From contig NZ_LUVZ01000023.1 in the NCBI RefSeq assembly GCF_001593385.1, forward strand, positions 310,001-374,000: a stretch of DNA of 64,000 nt, written 5' to 3'. Below are positions 26,635-35,564 of the stretch, piece after piece. Under the pieces are notes generated by a model. It saw nothing but the letters and a program-made list of their open reading frames with translations. It had not been told where the DNA came from and did no database searches. The stretch is from Chryseobacterium cucumeris (GTDB taxonomy: Bacteria > Bacteroidota > Bacteroidia > Flavobacteriales > Weeksellaceae). The translations under genes and the position numbers were made by a program. The stretch's first letter is position 1, and each line of letters begins with the position of its first letter.

Positions 26635-29600
26635 ATGAATACAGTTTTAAATCCAAAAATTCAAAAGATTTTACTCCTGAGTTCTTTTCTTTTCCTCTCC
26701 ATTGAAAAAACCAAGGCTCAAAATATTGAGAATGTTTCTAAGAAAGGAGAAACTTCTGTAGAAGTTTTGCTTTCCGGCAACAAAAAAATGGTAATAGATT
26801 TTTATGGAGAAAATATTTTCAGATTATTTTTAGATCCCAAAGGTGGAGAAATAAGAAATCCGGAAGCGGTGCCTCCTGCTCAGATTTTGGCAGATCAGCC
26901 CAGAAAAAAAGTAAAAGGAATTGCTATTAATAATCTATCACAGACTGTTTCTGTCTCCACCAATAAAATTAAAATAGAAATTGAAAAGGCTACTTCTCTA
27001 TTTAAAGTATTTGACTTGAACCTTCACAAAGAGATCTTTTCTTTTATAGCTCCTATTGAATTTAACTCTAAAGAAGTAGTACTGACTTTATCTCAGGGAA
27101 AAGATGAATATTTCTATGGAGGCGGTGTGCAGAATGGGAGATTCTCCCATAGAGGAAATACTATTTTTATTGTAAATCAAAATAACTGGACTGACGGTGG
27201 CGTAGCATCTCCCAATCCTTATTACTGGTCCACAAATGGATATGGTTTTATGTGGCATACCTTCAAAAAAGGATATTATGATTTTGGTAAACAAAATAAA
27301 AATGAAGTGAAACTGGCTCATGAGACTAATTATCTGGACGTTTTCTTTATGGTAGATGATCAGCCTAAATCTTTGTTGAATGATTTTTACCAGCTTACAG
27401 GAAACCCTGTACTTTTGCCTAAGTTCGGTTTTTATGAAGGACATCTTAATGCCTACAACAGAGATTATTGGAAGGAAGACGATAAAGGAATACCATTTGA
27501 AGACCGAAAAAGATATAAAGAGAGCCAAAAAGACAATGGAGGAGTTAAAGAATCGTTAAATGGTGAAAAAAACAATTATCAGTTTTCAGCCAGAGCAGTT
27601 ATAGACCGTTATAAAAATGCAGATATGCCATTAGGATGGATATTGCCCAATGATGGGTATGGAGCTGGATATGGACAAACAGAAACTTTGGAAGGCAACG
27701 TCGCCAATTTAAAATCATTTGGAGCATATGCCAGAAAAAATGGCGTAGAAATAGGATTGTGGACACAGTCAGATTTACATCCAAAAGAAGGAGTAGCTGC
27801 TCTTTTGCAGAGAGATATTATAAAAGAAGTGGGGGATGCAGGCGTAAGAGTTTTAAAAACGGATGTCGCCTGGGTAGGTCCTGGCTACTCATTCGGGCTG
27901 AATGGTATTTCAGATGTAGCTCAAATAATGCCACGCTATGGTAATGGAAGTCGCCCTTTTATTATTTCGCTGGACGGATGGGCGGGTTCACAACGATATG
28001 CAGGTATCTGGACCGGAGATCAAACTGGCGGAGAGTGGGAATACATCAGATTTCATATTCCTACGTACATAGGTTCAGGCTTGTCTGGCCAGCCTAATAT
28101 TACTTCGGATATGGATGGTATTTTTGGTGGGCAAAACCCGGTTATCAATACCAGAGATTTTCAATGGAAAACCTTCACTCCCATGCAGCTTAATATGGAT
28201 GGCTGGGGAGCCAATGAAAAGTATCCTCACGCCTTGGGTGAACCAGTTACTTCTATCAACAGAAATTATTTGAAATTAAAGTCGAGCTTACTTCCTTATA
28301 CTTATAGTGTGGCTAAGGAAGCTGTAGATGGATTGCCAATCATCAGAGCAATGTTTTTACAACAGGCTAATGATTATACCCTCGGAAAATCTACTCAGTA
28401 CCAGTATCTGTATGGTCCCTATTTTTTAGTGGCTCCCATATATCAAGCCACAAAAATGGATAAAGAAGGGAATGATATCAGAAATAATATTTACCTCCCA
28501 AAAGGAAATTGGATTGATTACTTCACAGGACAAACGTATGAAGGAGGAGTTATTTTAAATCATTTCGATGCACCCATTTGGAAGCTTCCTCTATTTGTGA
28601 AGCCAGGTGCTATTATTCCGATGGTAAATGCTAATAATAATGTTAGTCAAATCAATAAAAAATTAAGAATTTATGAAGTGTATCCTTCAGAAAAATCCAG
28701 TTTTACAGAATATGATGATGATGGCGTAACCGAAAATTATAAGAAAAACGAATCTGTAAGCACTCTTATAGAAAGTAATGTAGTTAAAAATACTGCGACA
28801 ATAAGCATTTCTCCTGCTCAAGGTAATTTTAATGGTTTTGAAAAAGAAAAAATAACAGAATTTAGAATTAATGTTACTAAAAAACCATCCGGTGTAAAAC
28901 TTTCTATTGGAGGAAAAAATATAAAGCTGAAAACAGTAAATACGTTAGATGAATTCAATAGTGCCACAAACGTATATTTTTACAATAGTCAACCGGAATT
29001 CAATAATTTCTCTACAAAAGATTCTGAATTTTCAAAGTTTTCAATTACCAGAAATCCACAACTTTGGGTAAAATCAGAAATCACCGATATCAGCAAAAAC
29101 AAAGTAGAGCTTGTCATTAAAGATTACCAATTTACCAATTCCAATCAATTGAAAAATAATTCCGGGGCATTGGCAGAACCTTTAAAACCAGTCACTTCCG
29201 AAAATACAAACACTGCCTATTCAATACTGCCATCGTGGAATAAAATACCTAATGCTGATTATTACGAAATACTATATAATAATATGGTATACAGTAATAT
29301 AAAAGATAGTTCTTTCTTGTTTGAAGGATTAGCTCCTGAAACAAAATATGATTTCAAAGTAAGAGCTGTAAATAAAACCAATACTTCTGCTTGGGTTTCT
29401 TTTTCATCCCAAACCAATAAAAATCCTTACGAATTTGCGATTAAAGGGATAAAAGCCACCGCTACAATTCCAAGTCAGGAAGGAGAAGGGATAGAAAATC
29501 TTTTTGATCAGGATGTGAGTACAGGCTGGCATTCAGATTATGAAAAGAGCAAGGTTCCTTTTGAAATGATTTTAGATTTAGGATCTGTGAATACAATAAG

Positions 29601-30447
29601 TAAATTGGAATACATCCCTAGGAGCAGCGGTTACAACGGAATATGGATGAAAGGTAAAGTTTCACATAGTGCTAATAAAAAAGATTGGACAGAACTTGGC
29701 TCTTTTATCTGGGATAGAAATAACAAAACCAAATCTTTGGATTTTGCCACACATCCTACCACACGATTCATTAAAATTGAAGTCAGCAATGCCTTCAGAA
29801 ACTTTAGTTCTGGAAATGAGCTATACGTTTTTAAAGTACCAGGTTCTGTAAGTTTGCTTTCTGGTGATATCAATAATGATCAGAAAATTGATAGGAATGA
29901 CTTTACTTCATATATGAATTATACAGGTTTGAGAAAAGGAGATTCTGACTTTGAGGGATATATCAGTAATGGTGATATTAATAAGAACGGTTTCATTGAT
30001 GCATTTGATATTTCTAACGTCGCTACAAAAATTGATGGAGGGATAAATGATGAAGAGTTGAAACCACTGCAAGGTGGCATCGCAGTTTCTGTCTCAAAAC
30101 AGCAATATGCTAAGAATGATATTGTAGAAGTAGTGGTAAAAGGTAATAATCTACAATCTGTAAATGCACTGAGTTTTGCCATTCCATATAACCAGCAGGA
30201 ACTGGAATATATAGGTATTACACCATTACATATTAAACAAATGGAAAACCTCACTTATGATCGATTGCATACCAATAAAGAGAAAGTATTATATCCTACA
30301 CTCGTTAATACAGGGCAAAAACAACCTTTAGAAGGCACAACAGATTTATTCATTCTTAAATTTAAAGCCAAGCGAAACGGATCATTTAATATAAAAGCTG
30401 TTAACGGATTACTGGTGGATAAAACACTGAATTCTATTGACTTTTAA
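26635..30447 (+). CDS. Secreted multidomain GH31 enzyme with CBM32, dockerin-like and cohesin-like domains
   Basis: 1270 residues. Signal peptide (about 1-28), N-terminal beta-sandwich, GH31 barrel (about 240-600) with likely nucleophile D410 in LKTDVAW and acid/base D462 in IWTGDQTGG, a DUF5110-like beta domain, an FN3 domain (about 852-929), an F5/8 type C (CBM32) domain (about 932-1070), two calcium-loop segments resembling a dockerin (GDINNDQKIDRND and GDINKNGFIDAFD, about 1076-1139) and a cohesin-like sandwich (about 1142-1270). The GWILPNDGYGAGYG stretch and the domain order recall the CPE1046 clade, where alpha-N-acetylgalactosaminidases are known. That specificity is inference; plain alpha-glucosidase or alpha-galactosidase cannot be excluded. 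Confidence 0.85.
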   Translation: MNTVLNPKIQKILLLSSFLFLSIEKTKAQNIENVSKKGETSVEVLLSGNKKMVIDFYGENIFRLFLDPKGGEIRNPEAVPPAQILADQPRKKVKGIAINNLSQTVSVSTNKIKIEIEKATSLFKVFDLNLHKEIFSFIAPIEFNSKEVVLTLSQGKDEYFYGGGVQNGRFSHRGNTIFIVNQNNWTDGGVASPNPYYWSTNGYGFMWHTFKKGYYDFGKQNKNEVKLAHETNYLDVFFMVDDQPKSLLNDFYQLTGNPVLLPKFGFYEGHLNAYNRDYWKEDDKGIPFEDRKRYKESQKDNGGVKESLNGEKNNYQFSARAVIDRYKNADMPLGWILPNDGYGAGYGQTETLEGNVANLKSFGAYARKNGVEIGLWTQSDLHPKEGVAALLQRDIIKEVGDAGVRVLKTDVAWVGPGYSFGLNGISDVAQIMPRYGNGSRPFIISLDGWAGSQRYAGIWTGDQTGGEWEYIRFHIPTYIGSGLSGQPNITSDMDGIFGGQNPVINTRDFQWKTFTPMQLNMDGWGANEKYPHALGEPVTSINRNYLKLKSSLLPYTYSVAKEAVDGLPIIRAMFLQQANDYTLGKSTQYQYLYGPYFLVAPIYQATKMDKEGNDIRNNIYLPKGNWIDYFTGQTYEGGVILNHFDAPIWKLPLFVKPGAIIPMVNANNNVSQINKKLRIYEVYPSEKSSFTEYDDDGVTENYKKNESVSTLIESNVVKNTATISISPAQGNFNGFEKEKITEFRINVTKKPSGVKLSIGGKNIKLKTVNTLDEFNSATNVYFYNSQPEFNNFSTKDSEFSKFSITRNPQLWVKSEITDISKNKVELVIKDYQFTNSNQLKNNSGALAEPLKPVTSENTNTAYSILPSWNKIPNADYYEILYNNMVYSNIKDSSFLFEGLAPETKYDFKVRAVNKTNTSAWVSFSSQTNKNPYEFAIKGIKATATIPSQEGEGIENLFDQDVSTGWHSDYEKSKVPFEMILDLGSVNTISKLEYIPRSSGYNGIWMKGKVSHSANKKDWTELGSFIWDRNNKTKSLDFATHPTTRFIKIEVSNAFRNFSSGNELYVFKVPGSVSLLSGDINNDQKIDRNDFTSYMNYTGLRKGDSDFEGYISNGDINKNGFIDAFDISNVATKIDGGINDEELKPLQGGIAVSVSKQQYAKNDIVEVVVKGNNLQSVNALSFAIPYNQQELEYIGITPLHIKQMENLTYDRLHTNKEKVLYPTLVNTGQKQPLEGTTDLFILKFKAKRNGSFNIKAVNGLLVDKTLNSIDF

Positions 30448-30471
30448 TCCAGAAGTTTAAAGCTAAAAAAT

Positions 30472-30501
30472 AAAGGCTCGGATTTTATAATCTGAGCCTT
30501 T
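30472..30501. terminator. Bidirectional terminator between GH31 and gntR genes
   Basis: Stem AAAGGCTCGGATT / AATCTGAGCCTTT with a TTAT loop and one G-T pair, flanked by A-rich and T-rich bases. It serves the convergent GH31 and GntR transcripts. Confidence 0.75.
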
Positions 30502-30512
30502 GTTCAAAATAA

Positions 30513-31511
30513 TTATAGAGAATTTCTTATGATTAAATTAGAAGCATTTTCAATTCTTCCTTCTTTGGAATTAAGAACCATTTCCGCCAAAATTTTTCCC
30601 ATTTGCCAAAAATCCGTAGAAATTGTAGTAATGCCATTTTCTACAATACCTTTAAGAGGCGTTTCGTTGTAGGAGATAATTCCAAAATCCTTTCTGATCT
30701 TTAGCTTCTGCTTTTTAGATTGCTTAATGACATTGACCAAATGCTTATCATCTACAATAATAAATACGTCTCCATTCAGGATTTCTCTATCAGTAAAATT
30801 ACAGATGATCTCATGCTTCATTTTATACTGCTCACAAAAACTGGTAAATCCTTTTACCATACCTACAGGCTCTTTTTGCCCGGGAAAAATAAGAATTAAT
30901 CTTTGATAGGCTTCAAGCTTAGTTTTTGCTTTTAATAACCCATTGTGCATATCTTTTGCAAAATTCTGATGTACTGATGAATATTCCCTTAAAAATATAT
31001 TGGTTTGATCCAATATATATACGTCTTTCTTAGGAAGCATCTTAATAACGGGAGCTGTATCATTCATATTCCCGGGCATAATGATATATTTTGTGTAGCT
31101 TCCATCGTTTTCTTCTATTAATTTCTTGAAGACATCAATATTGAAATAATGGAAAAATACATGTACATTCGCTCTTTGCTGTATCTCTTCCAAAAAGGAA
31201 TAATAAAGATTTTCCTTAAAAGCATTCAGTTCATCAAACAGTAAAAAAATGCGCTCTTCAAAATTCCAATCAGTACTTTTTATATAGTATCCTTTGCCCA
31301 AAATAGCATTTACTATTCCTTTCTTTTTCAGTATCTCGTAGGCATATAGAACAGTGTCTCTGGAAATACCGAATTCCATACACACTTTATTGATGGAAGG
31401 TAATTTGTCATTTTTTTTTAGTAGTTGTTGGGCAAGAGCTTGTTCAATGGAATTTATAATCTGTTGGTATTTAGGAATAACTGAATCGGGGATTATTTTA
31501 ATAAGCTTCAT
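30513..31511 (-). CDS. GntR-family regulator with LacI-type sensor domain
   Basis: 332 residues. A GntR winged helix (about 8-75) with LPSINKVCMEFGISRDTVLY, then a periplasmic-binding-protein-like sensor domain (about 90-332) as in AraR, rather than UTRA. This architecture is used by Bacteroidota sugar regulators. It lies between the GH31 gene and the symporter gene, and an operator with ACTGGT-type arms begins 19 bp upstream of its start codon. Identical geometry at two other promoters identifies it as the local regulator of the SusCD, symporter and galactosidase-gal operons. The ligand is probably a galactose-containing sugar (inference). Confidence 0.85.
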   Translation of the reverse strand: MKLIKIIPDSVIPKYQQIINSIEQALAQQLLKKNDKLPSINKVCMEFGISRDTVLYAYEILKKKGIVNAILGKGYYIKSTDWNFEERIFLLFDELNAFKENLYYSFLEEIQQRANVHVFFHYFNIDVFKKLIEENDGSYTKYIIMPGNMNDTAPVIKMLPKKDVYILDQTNIFLREYSSVHQNFAKDMHNGLLKAKTKLEAYQRLILIFPGQKEPVGMVKGFTSFCEQYKMKHEIICNFTDREILNGDVFIIVDDKHLVNVIKQSKKQKLKIRKDFGIISYNETPLKGIVENGITTISTDFWQMGKILAEMVLNSKEGRIENASNLIIRNSL

Positions 31512-31529
31512 AACATTGCCAATTTTTTA

Positions 31530-31597
31530 AACTAGTAGTAAATATACAAAAACCGGTAGGAACAAGTATGGTTGTGTTTTTCAAATTTATACATTTG
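31530..31597 (+). promoter_or_regulatory. GntR-type operator and promoter of the symporter gene
   Basis: AACTAGTAGT at 31530 and AACCGGTAGG at 31551 repeat the 21-bp period seen at the other two sites, with TATG at 31567-31570 and, 19 bp later, TACATTTG (31590-31597). It drives the symporter and, because it lies 19 bp from the gntR start, may also mediate autoregulation. This copy is the most diverged of the three. The symporter leader would be about 150 nt. Confidence 0.7.
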
Positions 31598-31755
31598 ATA
31601 ATAGAAGGTTTTCTTTTGTGTGATTTTAGTGTGAAAGATTCAGAATTGTTCTAAATGATCTATTAAGAGTGCTAAACTATTAAATACTTTATAGTACTTG
31701 AAAGTGCTGGACAGTATAGAAATCTATGATAAACTTACTATAAAAATTTTTAAGC

Positions 31756-33483
31756 GTGGGAAAACTATCGACACTTGATTTTGTTATATTTCTAATGTAT
31801 TTTTTTGTTGTAACAGTATATGGCCTATGGATATACAATCGGAAAAAATCAAAAACTACAGGAAGTAAAGATTATTTCCTTGCAGAGGGCTCATTGACAT
31901 GGTGGGCAATTGGAGCGAGTTTGATTGCATCTAATATTTCAGCAGAACAATTTATTGGGATGAGTGGAGAAGGTTTTTTCACGGGAGTAGCTGTTGCTGC
32001 TTATGAATGGCTGGCTGCCATTGCACTGATAATTATTGCAGTATGGTTTATTCCTATTTACCTCAAAAATAAGATTTATACAATGCCTCAGTTTTTGGAA
32101 ACACGATATAATAAGGCTGTTTCTCTTATTATGGCTGTTTTTTGGCTATTTTTATATGTAATTGTTAATCTTACTTCCATTCTTTATTTAGGAGCTGTAG
32201 CTATTGATTCATTGCTCGGTGGAGGGCATCTGCATATCATTATGGTTGCACTTTTACTAATGGCTTTGTTTATTGGATTGGGTGGAATGAAAGTCATTGG
32301 CTACACGGATGTTATTCAGGTGGCTGTTCTTATTATTGGTGGCTTTGCTACAGTTTATATGGCATTACAGGTTGTGGATCAAAGAATTAATGGTACTGCT
32401 GTTGGAAATGCTTTAATGGGTTTAAATACCCTTTTGAAAGAAGCTCCGGGACATTTCAAACTCATTCTTGATAAACCACAAATTACCACCACTACTTTAT
32501 CAATGTCAGAAAATTTAGCGGTACGGAAATATATAGTTTTGCCGGGTTTAGCAATGTATCTTGCTGGACAATGGATTGTACAACTTAATTATTGGGGATG
32601 TAACCAATACATTACCCAAAGAGCATTAGGAGCAGATCTAAAAACAGCAAGAACGGGAATTTTATTTGCAGGATTTTTGAAACTTTTTATGCCTCTAATT
32701 GTTGTGCTTCCTGGTATTGCAGCTTATGTACTTTATACAAAAGGTCATTTGTCCAATTTTAATGGGGTGAAAGACAGTGCTTATTCTGCAATCCTGGGGC
32801 TGCTTCCATCCGGACTTAAAGGTCTTGCAGTGGCTGCTTTAACAGCTGCAATAGTAGCATCACTTGCTGGAAAAGTAAACAGTATATCCACCATTTTTAC
32901 TTTAGATATTTATAAAAAATATTTAAAAACCAATACATCTGAATCGCAAATGGTAAGAACAGGACGTTTGACAATTATAGTGGCGATGCTTATTGCTTTG
33001 GTATTTACATGGACAGATATTTTGGGAATCGGTGGTGAAGGTGGTTTTACATTTATACAAAAATATACCGGTTTTATTAGTCCGGGTGTATTTGCTATGT
33101 TTATTTTAGGAATGTTTTGGAAAAGAACTACCGGAACTGCTGCTATAGTTGGAGTTATGCTCGGTTTTTTATTATCTATATTCTTTAACAGTTTTGCAGT
33201 TGAACTATTTGGAAAAGAAACATGGATGTATACAGCATTCACTTATGAAAAGTTGGAAAATGGCATGGTAAAATCCATTACAGAGATTCCTTTCCTGATC
33301 AATATGGGTTGGTCATTTTTCATTACTGTAGTGGTAATGGTACTCTTAAGTGTCTTTGGCCCAAAAATAAATCCAAAAGCTTTTGTTACAGACAAAAATA
33401 TGTTCAATGTGGACAATAGAACATTATTCCTGATCGTCATTATTGTATTAATTCTCACTGCTATTTATGTTCGTTTTTGGTAA
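31756..33483 (+). CDS. Sodium/galactose symporter of the SSS family (vSGLT-like)
   Basis: 575-residue inner-membrane protein with about 14 helices. Segments IGASLIASNISAEQFIGMSG, NLTSILYLG, YTDVIQV and NYWGCNQYITQRALGA resemble the Vibrio sodium/galactose transporter vSGLT closely from memory. It imports a hexose, most likely galactose given the GH35 and gal genes downstream. The start is GTG; no nearby ATG gives a full first helix. Its promoter carries the shared GntR-type operator. Confidence 0.85.
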   Translation: MGKLSTLDFVIFLMYFFVVTVYGLWIYNRKKSKTTGSKDYFLAEGSLTWWAIGASLIASNISAEQFIGMSGEGFFTGVAVAAYEWLAAIALIIIAVWFIPIYLKNKIYTMPQFLETRYNKAVSLIMAVFWLFLYVIVNLTSILYLGAVAIDSLLGGGHLHIIMVALLLMALFIGLGGMKVIGYTDVIQVAVLIIGGFATVYMALQVVDQRINGTAVGNALMGLNTLLKEAPGHFKLILDKPQITTTTLSMSENLAVRKYIVLPGLAMYLAGQWIVQLNYWGCNQYITQRALGADLKTARTGILFAGFLKLFMPLIVVLPGIAAYVLYTKGHLSNFNGVKDSAYSAILGLLPSGLKGLAVAALTAAIVASLAGKVNSISTIFTLDIYKKYLKTNTSESQMVRTGRLTIIVAMLIALVFTWTDILGIGGEGGFTFIQKYTGFISPGVFAMFILGMFWKRTTGTAAIVGVMLGFLLSIFFNSFAVELFGKETWMYTAFTYEKLENGMVKSITEIPFLINMGWSFFITVVVMVLLSVFGPKINPKAFVTDKNMFNVDNRTLFLIVIIVLILTAIYVRFW

Positions 33484-33550
33484 CAGGAATAATTTTGAGT
33501 TTTGCATTTGAAGAATTTTAACAAGTTTCATAATATTTAAATATTTTTTC

Positions 33551-33618
33551 AACTGGTGGTAAAGCTGCAAAAACCGGTGGTAACCAGTATGGCAGCATCA
33601 GGTAAATTTATAAATTTG
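33551..33618 (+). promoter_or_regulatory. GntR-type operator and promoter of the GH35-gal operon
   Basis: AACTGGTGGT at 33551 and AACCGGTGGT at 33572 (21-bp period), the second within ACCGGT-GGTA-ACCAGT, then TATG at 33588-33591 and after 19 bp the -7 box TAAATTTG (33611-33618). Geometry is identical to 21778-21845. The ATG of the galactosidase gene follows 44 bp after the -7 box. Confidence 0.8.
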
Positions 33619-33661
33619 TTTTAATACATAATTAACTTTAATCGCTAATACAACATATACA

Positions 33662-35545
33662 ATGAAGTTTATTAAAAACATAATTTTAGCCTTTTGTTTA
33701 GTGGGAGCAACTGTAATAAATGCCCAGCAAAAACCTCTTAAATATGAATCTTTCAAAATTGAAGATGGAGAATTTAAATTGAACGGACAGTCAATTAAAT
33801 TGCATTCTGGTGAGATTCATTACGCCAGAATTCCCCAGGCTTATTGGAGACATCGGTTACAAATGGTTAAAGCTATGGGTTTAAATACGATAGCTACTTA
33901 TGTTTTTTGGAATTATCATGAAATAGCTCCTGGAAAATGGGATTTTCAAACCGGAAATCGAAACTTAGCTGAATTTTTAAAAATAGCAAAAGAAGAAGGT
34001 TTAATGGTAATCCTTCGCCCAGGTCCTTATGTATGTGCAGAATGGGAATTCGGTGGTTATCCCTGGTTTTTACAAAACGACAAGGATATGAAAATCAGAG
34101 AATATAATACTCCATTTTTAAATTCAACAAAAGCTTATTTTACAGAGCTTTATAAGGTGGTGAAACCTTATTTGATTGTTAATGGAGGTCCTATTGTTAT
34201 GGTGCAGGGAGAAAATGAATTCGGATCTTTTGTTAGTCAACGGGAGGACATTAAGTTGGAAGATCATAAAAAATACAGTTCTTCAGTATTTGATCAATTA
34301 AAAGAAGTTGGTTTCAAAGGAATGGAGTTTTTTACCTCAGATGGAGACTGGTTATTTGAAGGAGGTGCTTTGCCTGGCGCTTTACCAACGGCAAATGGAG
34401 ATGAAGACCCGGAAAATATTAAGAAAGAGGTGAAAAAATACCATAATGGGAAAGGCCCTTTTATGGTAGCGGAATACTATCCGGGCTGGTTAGACCATTG
34501 GGCAGAACCTTTTCCCCGTAAAGCAGCAGAAAGAGTAAAAGGTCACATTGAAAAATTCATGAATAATGATATTTCTTTTAATATTTATATGGTACATGGA
34601 GGAACTAACTTCGGATTTACCTCTGGAGCTAATTACGATAAAGATCATGCTATACAGCCAAGTATGACCAGTTATGATTATGATGCACCTATTACTGAGG
34701 CAGGTTGGGAAACCGAAAAGTATATGAAATTAAGAGAATTATTAAAAAATTCCTCTACCCCTCCTGTTCCTTCTAGAATTCCAGTTATTAAGATTGCGGG
34801 TATTCAACTATCTCAGACAATTGATTTAGAAGATTTAAAAAAGAATATAAAACCAGTAATTAATGATAATCCTTTGACTTTTGAGCAGTTAAATCAAGGG
34901 CATGGCTATGTTTGGTATAGCAAAAATTTTAATCAGCCCATTAAAGGAACTTTAAAACTAGATGGATTAAGAGATTATGCGATTGTATATGTGAATGGGG
35001 AAAAAGTAGGAGAGCTTAACCGTTATTATAAAAAATATGAATGTAATGTTAATATACCCTTCAATGGAAAATTAGACATTATAGTAGAAAACATGGGGAG
35101 AATTAATTACGGGTCTGAGATTAATAAGAATACAAAAGGAATTATTTCCCCTGTATTTATTAATGACCGAAAAATAACAGGAGATTGGGAAATGTACGGA
35201 CTTCCTTTTGAAAAGGCTCCGGTAATTGATGCAAAACAAAAATCCGATGTGAAAGAGAACAGACCAGTTATCTATAAAGGGAATTTTAATGTATCGCAGG
35301 TGGGAGACACTTTTTTAGATATGCGGCCTTTCGGAAAAGGGATTGTATTTGTCAATGGAATTAATCTGGGAAGATATTGGTCGGTAGGACCACAACAGAC
35401 TCTGTATTTACCGGGATGTTACTTAAAAAAGGGGAATAATGAGATTGTTATTTTTGAACAGAAAAATAATAAACTTCAAAAAGAATTAAACACATTATCC
35501 GAACCTATTTTGGACAAATTAAACCCTGAAAACGGGTCAAACTGA
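33662..35545 (+). CDS. Exported GH35 beta-galactosidase
   Basis: 627 residues with a signal peptide (about 1-20, ending INAQ). The GH35 barrel shows GEIHYARIPQAYWRHRL, RPGPYVCAEWEFGG, acid/base E186 in QGENEFGSF and nucleophile E271 in VAEYYPGWLDHW; C-terminal jelly-roll domains follow. It removes terminal beta-linked galactose, probably in the periplasm or at the surface, and feeds the symporter and the Leloir genes directly downstream (galT starts 19 bp later). Confidence 0.92.
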   Translation: MKFIKNIILAFCLVGATVINAQQKPLKYESFKIEDGEFKLNGQSIKLHSGEIHYARIPQAYWRHRLQMVKAMGLNTIATYVFWNYHEIAPGKWDFQTGNRNLAEFLKIAKEEGLMVILRPGPYVCAEWEFGGYPWFLQNDKDMKIREYNTPFLNSTKAYFTELYKVVKPYLIVNGGPIVMVQGENEFGSFVSQREDIKLEDHKKYSSSVFDQLKEVGFKGMEFFTSDGDWLFEGGALPGALPTANGDEDPENIKKEVKKYHNGKGPFMVAEYYPGWLDHWAEPFPRKAAERVKGHIEKFMNNDISFNIYMVHGGTNFGFTSGANYDKDHAIQPSMTSYDYDAPITEAGWETEKYMKLRELLKNSSTPPVPSRIPVIKIAGIQLSQTIDLEDLKKNIKPVINDNPLTFEQLNQGHGYVWYSKNFNQPIKGTLKLDGLRDYAIVYVNGEKVGELNRYYKKYECNVNIPFNGKLDIIVENMGRINYGSEINKNTKGIISPVFINDRKITGDWEMYGLPFEKAPVIDAKQKSDVKENRPVIYKGNFNVSQVGDTFLDMRPFGKGIVFVNGINLGRYWSVGPQQTLYLPGCYLKKGNNEIVIFEQKNNKLQKELNTLSEPILDKLNPENGSN

Positions 35546-35564
35546 TATAAATAATAAACTCAGT

